Assembly (NCBI RefSeq): GCF_003063435.1
Contig: NZ_NESL01000005.1
Span: 140,357 to 204,356 of the forward strand
Source: Limnohabitans sp. 2KL-1
Lineage (GTDB): Bacteria > Pseudomonadota > Gammaproteobacteria > Burkholderiales > Burkholderiaceae_C
Direction of reading: 5' to 3'
Length of the DNA stretch: 64,000 nt
Shown here: piece after piece, positions 1 to 9,232 of the stretch
Numbering within the stretch: the stretch's first letter is position 1
Layout: each line of letters begins with the position of its first letter
The notes under the pieces: model-generated
What the model saw: only the letters and a program-made list of their open reading frames with translations
Told to the model about the DNA's origin: nothing
Databases searched by the model: none
Translations under genes and position numbers: made by a program

Positions 1-1
1 C

Positions 2-631
2 CGCCAGCACCCGGGCGATCCGGAGCACGATGTGCTGACCCGCTTGATTCAAGGCGAGGAAAATGGCGACGCCCTGAGCGAAGTCGAGCTGCTGCAAAAC
101 TGCGTGTTTTTGCTCAACGCCGGGCATGAGACCACCACCAACCTGATCGGCAACGCGCTCATCACCCTGCAGGAATGGCCTGAGCAGCGCGAACAACTGA
201 AGGCCGACCTGAAAGCAGCCACCAGCGATGAAGACCGCGAGCACATTCTCGGTTTGGCCGTCGATGAATTTTTGCGCTTTGAATCGTCCAACCAGCTGGG
301 CAACCGCCGCGCCCTGCAGGCCACGCAGGTCAACGGCGTCGATCTGCCCGCAGGCGCTTTGGTCACACTGTGCATTGGCGCGGCCAACCGCGACCCGGCC
401 GTGTACGACAACCCCGAACAACTGGACTTGCGCCGCACCGGCAACAAGCACCTGGCCTTTGGCTTTGGCGTGCACCAGTGCGCGGGTTTGAGCCTTGCGC
501 GGCTCGAAGGCCGCATCGCCATCGGCCGCTTTTTGCAGCGTTTTCCCGATTACCAACTCACGCAAGCGCCGGTGCGCGGTGGCCGGGCAAGGTTCCGGGG
601 CTTTTTGAGCGCCCCTTTCAAAACCCGCTGA
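2..631 (+). CDS. Cytochrome P450, C-terminal part (5' end outside window)
   Basis: This is the C-terminal half of a cytochrome P450, a haem-thiolate monooxygenase; the reading frame is open from the window edge. Landmarks appear in the usual order: the oxygen-binding I-helix motif AGHETTT (about nt 119-139), the ExxR motif in DEFLRF (about nt 266-283), and the haem loop FGFGVHQCAG with its cysteine near nt 479. The spacing fits bacterial class I soluble P450s, and no membrane anchor is visible in this part. The substrate cannot be predicted, and no ferredoxin partner lies within the window. The gene ends 5 bp before the stop of the convergent yihY-like gene. Confidence 0.93.
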   Translation, partial: RQHPGDPEHDVLTRLIQGEENGDALSEVELLQNCVFLLNAGHETTTNLIGNALITLQEWPEQREQLKADLKAATSDEDREHILGLAVDEFLRFESSNQLGNRRALQATQVNGVDLPAGALVTLCIGAANRDPAVYDNPEQLDLRRTGNKHLAFGFGVHQCAGLSLARLEGRIAIGRFLQRFPDYQLTQAPVRGGRARFRGFLSAPFKTR

Positions 632-636
632 GCCTC

Positions 637-1902
637 TCAAGCCCGCGTGGATGAGCGCGTGGCTTGGGGCAGCAACGTTGCCACCCGAATCAGGTCCAAT
701 CCGGTCTGCGTCCACACCGGGTCGGCCGCCGAGGCACGCCACACCAGCAGCTTGTCCGCCAAGGGTGCCACGCTGGTCTGCGCCGGGTCCATCAGCAAAA
801 CCTGGCGGGCTTGACCCTTGTCGTTTTGTTCGGTCAGACGGCCCACCCAATCCAGGTTGTGCAAAACCTCCAGCACCGGCCGAAGCTCGCCAGGGCCCAC
901 CCGCAATCGCGCGGCCAGATCATCGGTGCTGAAACCCCGCTGAGCCGTGGCCTTGGCCATGTTCAACTCGGACAACACCTCCAGCGCCAATCTGAAGCCC
1001 CAACCCGCGCCATCGGGCTTGCGCCACTCGGGCTGGCCCAACTCAGGCAAGCTCGAAGCCAGCACCGCACCCAGCAACACAATCAGCCAAGTGACATAAA
1101 TCCAGACCAGCAAGATTGGCAGCGCCGCGAAAGCACCGTAAATGACCGAATAGGTTGGCACCTGAAGAAGGTAAATGGCCAACAATTTTTTGGCCAGTTC
1201 CAGCGCCCCCGCCACAAACAAACCGGCCGTGATGGCGTGACGCCAGCGCACCCGGGTGTAGGGCACATAAAAATACAAACCACTCACGCAAGCGGTCAAC
1301 AACACGAATTCGAAACTGTCGAGCAACCATCGGATGGAGCCCGGCAACACATCCACCACGTCGCGCGAAGCGGTGACCACATACGAGGTGATGGCCAGAC
1401 TGGCCCCCAGAAACAAAGGCCCCAGGGTGATGGCCGACCAGTACAGCAACACCCTTTGCGGCAAAGGCCGTTGCCGCTGCAGCCGCCAGATTTGACCCAG
1501 AGTGCGCTCAATTGTCACCATCAGGAAAACCGCCGACATCAGCACCGCCACCAAACCGACCGACCCCAAACGGCTGGCCTTGCGGGAAAACTGGGTCAGG
1601 TAGCTGAGTACCTGCCGGGCGATGCTCTCGGGCACCAGACTCTCGATCAGCCAGCGCTGGATCGTGTCCTGAAACTTGCCAAACACCGGAAACGCGGCGA
1701 ACACAGCCAAGCCCACCGCGAACAGCGGCACCAAAGCCAGCACCGTGGTGAAAGTGAGCGAACTGGCACTCACCCCCAGACGGGCATCGCGAAAGCGCTC
1801 GGCCAGAACACCGGCCATCTGACGCCAGGGAAAAACACTCAGCTCTTGCCACCACAGGTCCAGTTGTGCGCGCCAGGAGGTCTTTGTCAGGGGAGATTGC
1901 AT
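637..1902 (-). CDS. YihY/UPF0761 family inner membrane protein
   Basis: A 421-residue protein of the YihY (UPF0761, old 'ribonuclease BN' annotation) family. The N-terminal hallmark, an amphipathic stretch with SASSLTFTTVLALVPLFAVG, is followed by about six hydrophobic segments and a C-terminal soluble tail of roughly 130 residues resembling a winged-helix domain. The frame continues upstream, but the ATG at 1902 (MQSPLTKTSW) begins just ahead of the conserved region. Function is unknown; the RNase BN assignment was withdrawn for this family. The start codon is only 21 bp from the divergent DUF2069 gene, so the promoters of both genes must overlap coding sequence. Confidence 0.88.
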   Translation of the reverse strand: MQSPLTKTSWRAQLDLWWQELSVFPWRQMAGVLAERFRDARLGVSASSLTFTTVLALVPLFAVGLAVFAAFPVFGKFQDTIQRWLIESLVPESIARQVLSYLTQFSRKASRLGSVGLVAVLMSAVFLMVTIERTLGQIWRLQRQRPLPQRVLLYWSAITLGPLFLGASLAITSYVVTASRDVVDVLPGSIRWLLDSFEFVLLTACVSGLYFYVPYTRVRWRHAITAGLFVAGALELAKKLLAIYLLQVPTYSVIYGAFAALPILLVWIYVTWLIVLLGAVLASSLPELGQPEWRKPDGAGWGFRLALEVLSELNMAKATAQRGFSTDDLAARLRVGPGELRPVLEVLHNLDWVGRLTEQNDKGQARQVLLMDPAQTSVAPLADKLLVWRASAADPVWTQTGLDLIRVATLLPQATRSSTRA

Positions 1903-1923
1903 GCCCGGTATGATGCCACCGCA

Positions 1924-2355
1924 ATGAAGCCCAACACCACACCTCCAACCGACAACGCCCCCGAAATCACCCCGGCAGGCGTCGAATTCACCCGCTGGCT
2001 GGCCGTCGGCAGCCTGCTCGGTCTGATCGCCCTGGGCCTGCTGTGGGAGCTGTGGCTGGCCCCCTTGCGCGAAGGCGGCTCCTGGTGGGCCATCAAGGTC
2101 CTGCCTTTGTGCATCCCGCTGGCCGGTTTGCTGAAAAACCGCATGTACACCTACCGCTGGGTCAGCATGCTGGTCTGGCTCTACTTCACCGAGGGCGTGG
2201 TGCGTGCCTGGGGTGACGCCTGGCCCTCGAACGTGTTGGCCGGCTTGCAAACCCTGTTGTGCACCAGCTTGTTTGTGGCTTGCGCCCTGCATGTGCGCAT
2301 CCGCTTCAAAGCCGCCAAGGCCACAGGCCACTTTGTGCCCGTGCCCAGAGACTGA
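1924..2355 (+). CDS. DUF2069 small membrane protein
   Basis: A 143-residue protein with four predicted hydrophobic segments, matching the DUF2069 family of proteobacterial inner-membrane proteins with no known function. The conserved core includes LKNRMYTYRWVSML and YFTEGVVRAW. The ATG at 1924 was chosen because the upstream extension is the antisense shadow of the yihY-like gene. The FAD-linked dehydrogenase starts 44 bp downstream on the same strand, so the two may be co-transcribed. Confidence 0.85.
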   Translation: MKPNTTPPTDNAPEITPAGVEFTRWLAVGSLLGLIALGLLWELWLAPLREGGSWWAIKVLPLCIPLAGLLKNRMYTYRWVSMLVWLYFTEGVVRAWGDAWPSNVLAGLQTLLCTSLFVACALHVRIRFKAAKATGHFVPVPRD

Positions 2356-2399
2356 ACGCGCTTACCCGCCCCTTTAACGCTCACTGTCCGCTCTGCAAG

Positions 2400-3848
2400 A
2401 TGCCCATGAACGCCGTGCCTACATCCCATGCCGCCCTGATCACCCGGCTTCGCCAGATTTGCGGTGATGCCCATGTGCTGACCCACGACGACCCCGCAGC
2501 CGACCTGAGCGCCTGGGAGCAGGACTGGCGCAAACGCGTGACAGGTCGGGCACTGGCCGTGGTGCGACCCAACAACACACAAGAGGTGGCCAACGTGGTC
2601 AAGGCCTGCGCTGCAGCCAACACGCCCATCGTGCCGCAAGGCGGCAACACCGGGCTGGTGGTCGGCTCGGTGCCTGATGCTTCGGGCACCCAGGTGGTGC
2701 TGAGCCTGACGCGCATGAACGCCGTGCGTGCCATCGACAAGGACAACCTGACCATCACCGTGGAGGCCGGTTGTGTGCTGCAAAACCTGCAGGCCGCAGC
2801 CGAGGGCGCGGGCTTGCTGTTTCCCTTGAGTCTGGGGGCCGAGGGCAGTTGCACGATCGGCGGCAACTTGGGCACCAACGCAGGCGGCACGCAGGTGGTG
2901 CGCTACGGCAACACCCGCGAGCTGTGCCTGGGCCTGGAAGTGGTCACCGCGCAAGGCGATGTCTGGCATGGCCTGACGGGCTTGCGCAAGGACAACACCG
3001 GCTACGACCTGCGCAACCTGATGATCGGCAGCGAAGGCACGCTGGGCATCATCACCGCCGCCACCATGAAGCTGTACCCGCAACCGGCCGCACAGCTGAC
3101 CGCCTGGGCCGCAGTACCGAGCATGGAGGCCGCTGTGCAACTGCTGGGCCTGGCGCACCAGCGCCTGGGGCCGGGCCTGACGGGCTTTGAAGTCATGAAC
3201 CAGTTTGCGCTGGGCTTGGTGGACAAGCATTTCCCGCAGCTGCGCGTACCCCTGTGGCAAGACAAGCCCTGGTGCGTGCTGCTGGAAAACTCCGACAGCG
3301 AAAACGAAGCCCATGCCCGCAGACAGTTTGAATCCCTGCTCGAAACGGCTCTGGAACTGGGCTGCGTGACCGATGCCGTGGTGGCCGAAAGCATGGCGCA
3401 AGCCCGGGGCCTGTGGCACATCCGCGAAAGCATCACCCTGGCCCAGGTGGAAGAAGGCCTGAACATCAAGCACGACATCGGCATCCCGGTCTCGCGCATC
3501 CCCGCCTTTGTGCTGGAGACCGACGCCTTGCTGGCCCGCGAAGTGCCCGGTGTGCGCATGGTGGACTTCGGGCATCTGGGCGACGGCAACCTGCACTACA
3601 ACGTGCAAGCGCCCGAAGGCGCCGATGGTCAGGCTTTTTTGCGTGACTTTGAAGATAAGGTGAACACCCTGGTGTTCGACCAGGTGGCCCGTTTCAAGGG
3701 GTCGATCAGCGCCGAACACGGCGTGGGTGAACTCAAGGTGGACAAACTGCCGCTCTACAAAGACCCCACGGCGCTGGCCATGATGCGGGCTGTTAAACAG
3801 GCCCTGGACCCGCAAAACATTCTGAACCCTGGCCGCGTCCTGGGCTAA
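2400..3848 (+). CDS. FAD-binding D-2-hydroxyacid dehydrogenase (GlcD / D2HGDH-like)
   Basis: A 482-residue flavoprotein of the FAD_binding_4 plus FAD-oxidase_C architecture. It is expected to oxidise a D-2-hydroxyacid such as D-2-hydroxyglutarate, D-lactate or glycolate to the 2-oxoacid and pass electrons on. The PCMH FAD domain shows VPQGGNTGLVVG, GAEGSCTIGGNLGTNAGG and MIGSEGTLGIIT. The C-terminal cap shows the metal and substrate motifs FGHLGDGNLHYNV and SISAEHGVG, and the protein ends LDPQNILNPGRVLG as usual. An ATG two codons downstream (2406) is an equally possible start. The absence of GlcE/GlcF partners favours a single-polypeptide D2HGDH-like enzyme, but the substrate is inferred only. 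Confidence 0.88.
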   Translation: MPMNAVPTSHAALITRLRQICGDAHVLTHDDPAADLSAWEQDWRKRVTGRALAVVRPNNTQEVANVVKACAAANTPIVPQGGNTGLVVGSVPDASGTQVVLSLTRMNAVRAIDKDNLTITVEAGCVLQNLQAAAEGAGLLFPLSLGAEGSCTIGGNLGTNAGGTQVVRYGNTRELCLGLEVVTAQGDVWHGLTGLRKDNTGYDLRNLMIGSEGTLGIITAATMKLYPQPAAQLTAWAAVPSMEAAVQLLGLAHQRLGPGLTGFEVMNQFALGLVDKHFPQLRVPLWQDKPWCVLLENSDSENEAHARRQFESLLETALELGCVTDAVVAESMAQARGLWHIRESITLAQVEEGLNIKHDIGIPVSRIPAFVLETDALLAREVPGVRMVDFGHLGDGNLHYNVQAPEGADGQAFLRDFEDKVNTLVFDQVARFKGSISAEHGVGELKVDKLPLYKDPTALAMMRAVKQALDPQNILNPGRVLG

Positions 3849-3872
3849 AACGCAACATTGACACTCGAAACC

Positions 3873-4724
3873 ATGAACACCCCTGCCCGCCAACCTCATC
3901 GCCCTGTTCGCAGCCAATACGAAGATTTCATGCGCCACGTTTACACGACAGGCGTGCAAAAAGCTGACCGCACCGGCACGGGCACACGCAGCGTGTTTGG
4001 CCACCAAATGCGCTTTGACCTGAGCGAGGGCTTCCCGCTGGTGACCACCAAAAAGGTCTTTTTGAAGGCCATCATCGTGGAGCTGCTGTGGTTTTTGCGC
4101 GGAGACAGCAATGTCAAATGGCTGCAGGAACGCGGCTGCACCATCTGGGACGAATGGGCGCGTGAAGACGGTGACCTGGGTCCCGTGTACGGGGTGCAAT
4201 GGCGCAACTGGCCCACACCCGGCGGCGGCCACATCGACCAGATCAGCGATGTGATGAAGACGCTCAAAGCCAACCCCGACTCGCGCCGCATCATCGTGAG
4301 CGCCTGGAACGTGGCTGAGCTGGACCAAATGGCGCTGATGCCCTGCCATGCCTTCTTCCAGTTCTATGTGGCCCCGGCGCAAAAGCCGGGTGACAAGCCC
4401 AAACTCAGCTGCCAGCTGTACCAACGAAGTGCCGACATTTTTCTGGGCGTGCCTTTCAACATCGCCAGCTACGCGCTGCTGACCCACATGGTGGCCCAAC
4501 AGTGCGACATGGACGTGGGCGACTTCATCTGGACCGGTGGCGATTGCCACATCTACGCCAACCACCATGAACAGGTGGAACTGCAGCTGAGCCGTGCGCC
4601 CATGGCCTACCCCACGCTCAACATCAAGCGCAAGCCCGATTCGATCTTCGATTACGAATACGAAGACTTTGAAGTGCTGGGTTACGAATGCCATCCGGCC
4701 ATCAAAGCGCCTGTCGCAGTCTGA
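3873..4724 (+). CDS. thyA: Thymidylate synthase
   Basis: A 283-residue ThyA, which methylates dUMP to dTMP using 5,10-methylenetetrahydrofolate. The catalytic cysteine lies in [12 protein letters not shown] (Cys158), with the phosphate-binding arginines in [11 protein letters not shown] and the dUMP site in [17 protein letters not shown]. The C-terminus ends AIKAPVAV, as in the family. An in-frame TTG lies 15 bp upstream, but the ATG at 3873 fits the normal length better. folA starts 11 bp downstream, so the reaction producing dihydrofolate is coupled to the enzyme that reduces it. Confidence 0.98.
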   Translation: MNTPARQPHRPVRSQYEDFMRHVYTTGVQKADRTGTGTRSVFGHQMRFDLSEGFPLVTTKKVFLKAIIVELLWFLRGDSNVKWLQERGCTIWDEWAREDGDLGPVYGVQWRNWPTPGGGHIDQISDVMKTLKANPDSRRIIVSAWNVAELDQMALMPCHAFFQFYVAPAQKPGDKPKLSCQLYQRSADIFLGVPFNIASYALLTHMVAQQCDMDVGDFIWTGGDCHIYANHHEQVELQLSRAPMAYPTLNIKRKPDSIFDYEYEDFEVLGYECHPAIKAPVAV

Positions 4725-4735
4725 GGCCAGGCGGG

Positions 4736-5224
4736 ATGAAACTGCACCTCATTTATGCACGCGCCCGCAATGGCGTGATCGGCAATGACAACCAGATGCC
4801 CTGGCACCTGCCCGAAGACTTGGCGCACTTCAAGCGCGTCACGCTGGGCCAGCCGGTCATCATGGGCCGCAAGACCTGGGACTCCCTGCCCGCACGCTTT
4901 CGGCCACTGCCCGGTCGCGTCAACATTGTCGTGACACGCCAGAGCGACTGGCAAGCTGAAGGCGCGCTGCGTGCGGTATCCATCGACGAGGCCATGCGAC
5001 TGTGTGGCGATGTGCCCGATGCCTGGATCATGGGCGGGGCCGAGATTTACCGTCAGGCCGAGCCCCTGGCCAGCACGGCGGTGGTGACCGAGATCGACGC
5101 CGACTTTGAAGGCGATGCATACGCCCCCGAACTGGGTGAGCGCTGGCAGGAAATTCAGCGTGAATCCCATGTGGCGGCCAATGGCCTGCCCTTTTGCTTC
5201 GTCACTTACCAACACAACCTCTGA
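4736..5224 (+). CDS. folA: Dihydrofolate reductase
   Basis: A 162-residue DHFR that regenerates tetrahydrofolate from the dihydrofolate made by ThyA, using NADPH. Visible motifs are ARNGVIGNDNQMPWHLPEDL with the acid Asp28 (Asp27 of E. coli), the cofactor segment VIMGRKTWDSLP, and IMGGAEIYRQAEPLA. The ATG at 4736 follows thyA by 11 bp and gives the standard length; the open frame upstream lies inside thyA. Confidence 0.97.
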   Translation: MKLHLIYARARNGVIGNDNQMPWHLPEDLAHFKRVTLGQPVIMGRKTWDSLPARFRPLPGRVNIVVTRQSDWQAEGALRAVSIDEAMRLCGDVPDAWIMGGAEIYRQAEPLASTAVVTEIDADFEGDAYAPELGERWQEIQRESHVAANGLPFCFVTYQHNL

Positions 5225-5234
5225 GGAAACACCC

Positions 5235-5807
5235 ATGTCCGGACACGGTTTTCACGTTCACGGCCCGCACGACCACGAGCTGGAGCACGCAGCCCAGGGC
5301 CATGGCGGCGAGCACACCAACAGCATCGCCATGTTCACCGCGATCATTGCCACGGTGGGCGCGCTGTTTGGCTACATGGGCGGGGCCACCCAGGCCAACG
5401 CCGGCTTGTACAAAAACAACGCGGCCATCAAAAAGACCGAAGCCTCCAACCAGTGGAACTATTACCAGGCCAAAAGCAGCAAGCAAAACCTGAGCGAGCT
5501 GGCCATGGAATTAACCCCCGCCAAAAAAGACTTCTACCAGGACGAGATCAAGCGCTACAAGGGCGAAAAAGCCGAGATCAAGGCGGCTGCTGAAAAACTC
5601 GAAGCCGAATCCAAACACTGGGACGAGCAGTCCGACGAACAAATGCACCAGCACCACCGCTGGGCACAGGCCACCACCGTGCTGCAAGTGGCGATCGCGA
5701 TGGCCGCCATTGCTTTGTTGTCCAAAAAGAAATGGCTCGAGTTTGTGATGTACGGCGCAGGTGCCGTGGGTGTGGTGGTGGGCGTGCTGGCCGCACTGCA
5801 CATCTGA
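5235..5807 (+). CDS. DUF4337-family membrane protein
   Basis: A 190-residue protein matching the DUF4337 family. The His-rich, polar N-terminus (HGFHVHGPHDHELEHAA) is followed by a hydrophobic segment (about residues 33-55), a charged, probably coiled-coil middle rich in Lys/Glu (about 65-135), and two closely spaced C-terminal transmembrane helices. Function is unknown. A TGAGGA ribosome site precedes the ATG at 5235, 10 bp after folA, so it may be read through from the thyA-folA unit. The upstream in-frame extension lies inside folA and is not used. Confidence 0.82.
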   Translation: MSGHGFHVHGPHDHELEHAAQGHGGEHTNSIAMFTAIIATVGALFGYMGGATQANAGLYKNNAAIKKTEASNQWNYYQAKSSKQNLSELAMELTPAKKDFYQDEIKRYKGEKAEIKAAAEKLEAESKHWDEQSDEQMHQHHRWAQATTVLQVAIAMAAIALLSKKKWLEFVMYGAGAVGVVVGVLAALHI

Positions 5808-5830
5808 GCCATTTGAATCCCACGCTGAAC

Positions 5831-5891
5831 GCATGAGCGCATGAGCGCATGAGCGCATGCGCTCAGCGACTCATCTCACAAGGCCTTTTCA
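5831..5891. repeat. Octamer repeats, 16-bp palindrome and AGGCCTTTT pair between convergent genes
   Basis: Three tandem copies of GCATGAGC (5831-5854) run into the perfect palindrome TGAGCGCATGCGCTCA (5850-5865). An AGGCCTTTTC / AGGCCTTTTT direct pair follows (5881-5900), overlapping the stop of the minus-strand gene. The position between two convergent stop codons suggests a bidirectional transcription end, but no long T tract directly follows the palindrome. Confidence 0.5.
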
Positions 5892-8210
5892 GGCCTTTTT
5901 CTTTGGGGGCGCAGCGTCGGTTTGTGTGCCACCGCAGTAGCCCCGCCACATCTGGCGCAGCACCCCCTCAAAGTCGCGGGTGTACTGGTCAATGTTCCAG
6001 GCCGGTGCCGCCTGCAGGCGCTCACGCAGGCCCTGCTTGAGGCCCAGCAAGGCCTGGCGGTCGCGGGCCATGGCGGCGGCAATGCGCACATAGTCGGCAT
6101 CGGACTGCGCCACCCAGTCGCTCAGCCCGGCTGCCGTCATGAAGCTGGCCCCCATGCGCGAGACAAAGTTGCCCCCTGCCTTGACCACCACCGGCACCCC
6201 CATCCACAGCGCCTGCAAAGTCGTGGTGCCACCGTTGTAGGGGACAGGATCGAGCGCGATGTCCACATCGGCGTATTCGGCCATCATCTCGGTCAGGCCC
6301 ACCGGTCCCCGGAATTCCAGACGCTCGCGGGCGATGCCTTCGGCCTGAAAGCGCTGCGCAAAGGCCTCGACCGCGCCGTCGTCCTTGAAACTCGGAGCCT
6401 TGAGCAGCAGGCGTGAGCCCGGCACCTCTTTGAGCACCGCCGCCCAGAGCTTGACCGTGTGCGGCGTGAGCTTGGGCACGTTGTTGAACGAGCCGAAGGT
6501 CAAAGGACGCTCGGCGTGCGCCTGAACATAGTCCAGATACGGGTAGTCGGTTTCAGGCGCAAAGCAGAACACGCTGTTTGGCAAACGGGCCAGTTGCTCG
6601 GTGAACAGCCCTTCGCTGCCCACGGGGGCCACCACGGCATCGGCCACCAGCCAGTCGATGTTGGGCACGCCAGTCGACCCGGGATAACCCAAAAATGTGG
6701 CCTGCACTGGCGCAGCGCGCTGGCCGAACAGGCTCATGCGCTGCATGCTGGTGTGGCCCGACAAGTCCAGCAGGATGTCGATGCCATCCTCTTCAATGCG
6801 GCGCGCCAGTTGGCTGTCGTTCCAGGTCGTCGCTTCCACCCAACGGGCCACACGGCGTTTGGCCAACTGGGTTTGTTGGTCATAAGACACGCCCGTGAAA
6901 TACATCGTGACTTCCACCGCCCGGTGGTCCAGCCTGGCCAGCACCGGTTGCATGAAGATGTTGACCGGGTGCTGGTGGTGAAAATCGGCCGACACCAGAC
7001 CCACACGCAATGGGCGTTCAGGCGTCTTGTCGTTTTTGAAACTGCTGAGGGCACGGGCGTTGTGGCCCAGGTGGGCAAACATCTCGCGGTGCAAATCGGC
7101 CACCTGCTGGGGGCTGAGCTGGTCGCTGTAGAGCGAACTCATGGCGGCACTCGAATGCATCTTGGAGCCATGGCCTTCTTCGTCGGCCAACTCTTTGTAA
7201 AGCCGCAAAGCCGTGTCGGCATCGCCCGTGCGCCCGGCCACGCTGGCGCGCATCGATTTGGCCCCCGGCTGCGGCGCAATGGCCTCGGCTTTGGCCAGCA
7301 CCTCCAGCGCCTCTTGCATGTTCCAGCTCTCGGCCAGCGAATGGGCCAGGTTCCAGTGGGCGGTGTCGCTGTCCGGGTGCAACTCGACATTGCGCCGCAG
7401 CACCGCCTGCGCTTCTTGCCACAGGTTGTAGCGAAACGACAAATCGGCCAGCCGCACCAGCGTGGCCTCGGATGTGCCCGCGCTGGCCCGCTCAAACGCA
7501 CGGTGCCCGTCTTCGGTCATGCCCAGACGCATGAAGATGTCGCCCAGATCCATTTGCATCTCGGCGCGCTCGTTGACATCGACCGTCTCTGGGCGCAGAC
7601 GCAGCACCAGCAAAGCCTGTCGCATCGCTTCGAGGGCACGGGATGCGTCACCCCGCTCCAACCGGAATTTGGCCATGCGCCAATGCACCTGATGGTTGAT
7701 CTGCGCCCCCGCCGCTGAGAGCGCACGGTGGTATTCGACCGCAGCGGCTTCCGGCTGGCCCTGGTCTTCCAGCAAACGGGCCAGCGACAACCGGGCTTCG
7801 TAGCGGGCAGGCATCAGCGCCATGGCCCGGCTGTAGCTGGCCATGGCCTGCTGATGAACCCCCAATTGACGGCACAAATGACCCGCTTCCAGCCATCCGC
7901 TGTAGTTCGAGGGAAAGGTCTTGAGCAACAGCGCAAAACCGTCGCGAGCCGCCTGGTGATCGCCTTGCATGACCAGACAACGCACCCACTGCAAAGCCGC
8001 GGGCTCCATTTGAGGATCATCTTTCAGCGCAGCTTCGTAGGCCGCGCGCGCTGGAGCCCATCGCCCCGCCTTGAAATGGGCATTGCCCTGGTTAAACGCA
8101 TCGGCAACAGCCTGACTCACTTCACGCACGGCGGATGAGGCGGGAGTGTCTGGCAATTCGGCAGCTGGGGTGTTGGTCATGAGCATGCATTCATCTGAAT
8201 AAGCCCGCAT
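5889..8210 (-). CDS. TPR-containing O-GlcNAc-transferase-like glycosyltransferase (GT41)
   Basis: A protein of up to 773 residues resembling the bacterial SPINDLY/OGT family (GT41), cytosolic enzymes that transfer a sugar from a UDP-sugar to Ser/Thr of proteins. About the first 370 residues are TPR units (for example NQGNAHFKAGRWAPARAAYE). The catalytic half shows the N-lobe segment VGLVSADFHHQHPVN, DLSGHTSMQRM, QATFLGYPGSTG, LTFGSFNNVPKLTP and the nucleotide-binding end MGVPVVVKAGGNFVSRMG. No Shine-Dalgarno site is clear for any start; ATGs at 8186 and 8180 are alternatives to 8210. The upstream DNA is AT-rich. The gene stands alone, and its acceptor proteins are unknown. Confidence 0.85.
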   Translation of the reverse strand: MRAYSDECMLMTNTPAAELPDTPASSAVREVSQAVADAFNQGNAHFKAGRWAPARAAYEAALKDDPQMEPAALQWVRCLVMQGDHQAARDGFALLLKTFPSNYSGWLEAGHLCRQLGVHQQAMASYSRAMALMPARYEARLSLARLLEDQGQPEAAAVEYHRALSAAGAQINHQVHWRMAKFRLERGDASRALEAMRQALLVLRLRPETVDVNERAEMQMDLGDIFMRLGMTEDGHRAFERASAGTSEATLVRLADLSFRYNLWQEAQAVLRRNVELHPDSDTAHWNLAHSLAESWNMQEALEVLAKAEAIAPQPGAKSMRASVAGRTGDADTALRLYKELADEEGHGSKMHSSAAMSSLYSDQLSPQQVADLHREMFAHLGHNARALSSFKNDKTPERPLRVGLVSADFHHQHPVNIFMQPVLARLDHRAVEVTMYFTGVSYDQQTQLAKRRVARWVEATTWNDSQLARRIEEDGIDILLDLSGHTSMQRMSLFGQRAAPVQATFLGYPGSTGVPNIDWLVADAVVAPVGSEGLFTEQLARLPNSVFCFAPETDYPYLDYVQAHAERPLTFGSFNNVPKLTPHTVKLWAAVLKEVPGSRLLLKAPSFKDDGAVEAFAQRFQAEGIARERLEFRGPVGLTEMMAEYADVDIALDPVPYNGGTTTLQALWMGVPVVVKAGGNFVSRMGASFMTAAGLSDWVAQSDADYVRIAAAMARDRQALLGLKQGLRERLQAAPAWNIDQYTRDFEGVLRQMWRGYCGGTQTDAAPPKKKA

Positions 8211-8360
8211 TGTGTATTATTTTTGAATACAAAAAGCATTAATTTCATGATTCAAGGCGCCCAATACGAGAACTCTGTCATCCCTTTGAAGCATCGGCCA
8301 ACAGATGGCCTGTGGGCTAAACTCATTGACCATCATGCCCAACGCCTGAAATAACCCCCC

Positions 8361-9143
8361 ATGAAAATTGCCACCTGGAATGTGAACTCGTTGTCTGTGC
8401 GCCTGCCGCAAGTGCTGGACTGGCTGGCCGCCAACCCGACCGATGTGCTGGCCCTGCAAGAACTCAAACTCACCGACGACAAGTTCCCGGCCGCTGCCTT
8501 TGCCGAAGCGGGCTACCAGGCGCAATGGTTTGGCCAGAAAACCTACAACGGCGTGGCGCTGATCTCCAAAGCCGAAGGCACTGACGTGGTGAAAAACATC
8601 CCCGGCTTTGAGGACGACATGTCCCGCGTGATCGCCGCCACCTACCCGGACGGCGCTGGCGGCACGGTGCGGGTGATCGGTGCGTATTTCCCCAACGGCC
8701 AGGCCCCGGACAGCGACAAGTTCGTCTACAAAATGCGCTGGCTGGATGCGCTGCGCGACTGGGTCGTCAGCCAAATGCAGCAGCACCCGAACCTGGTGCT
8801 GCTGGGCGACTACAACATCACCTTTGACGAACTCGACATGTGGGACCCGGTCGCGCTGGCGGGCACCATCCACTGCACCGACGCCGAGCGCGAAAAACTG
8901 CAGGCTCTGATCGGTTTGGGTCTGACGGACAGCTTCCGACTGTTTGAGCAGCCCGAAAAAAGCTACAGCTGGTGGGATTACCGCGAGTTTGCTTTTCGCC
9001 GCAACCGGGGCCTGCGCATCGACCACATTTTGATTTCAGAGGCACTCAAAGCCAGGGCCGCTGCCTGTGTGATTGATCGACTGCCGCGCAAAAACGAACG
9101 CCCCAGCGACCATGCGCCGGTGGTGCTGACGCTGGCCGCATAA
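8361..9143 (+). CDS. xth: Exodeoxyribonuclease III
   Basis: A 260-residue Mg-dependent exonuclease III / AP endonuclease of base excision repair. Family motifs are complete: KIATWNVNSL, LALQELKLTD with the metal-binding Glu, IGAYFPNGQ, LLGDYNITFDELD, SWWDYR, GLRIDHILIS and the C-terminal catalytic SDHAPVVLTL. Length is close to E. coli XthA (268). It is divergent from the GT41 gene, with a 150-bp AT-rich intergenic region that should carry both promoters. Confidence 0.96.
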   Translation: MKIATWNVNSLSVRLPQVLDWLAANPTDVLALQELKLTDDKFPAAAFAEAGYQAQWFGQKTYNGVALISKAEGTDVVKNIPGFEDDMSRVIAATYPDGAGGTVRVIGAYFPNGQAPDSDKFVYKMRWLDALRDWVVSQMQQHPNLVLLGDYNITFDELDMWDPVALAGTIHCTDAEREKLQALIGLGLTDSFRLFEQPEKSYSWWDYREFAFRRNRGLRIDHILISEALKARAAACVIDRLPRKNERPSDHAPVVLTLAA

Positions 9144-9232
9144 CCGGGCGTTTTGTGCTGAGGTCGGCCACAGGGCTGGCCAAACCGCTCGGCAACACAG
9201 GCCACCCTACCCACGCGGTTGCGGCCCCAGGC

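Noticed and set aside
664..1923. Plus-strand open frame upstream of the DUF2069 protein.
   Set aside because: It is the antisense of the yihY-like gene; only the part from ATG 1924 is conserved.
2181..4694. Minus-strand 837-codon open frame across the FAD dehydrogenase and thyA.
   Set aside because: It covers two well-identified plus-strand genes and has no recognisable domain; His/Gln/Ala-rich antisense composition.
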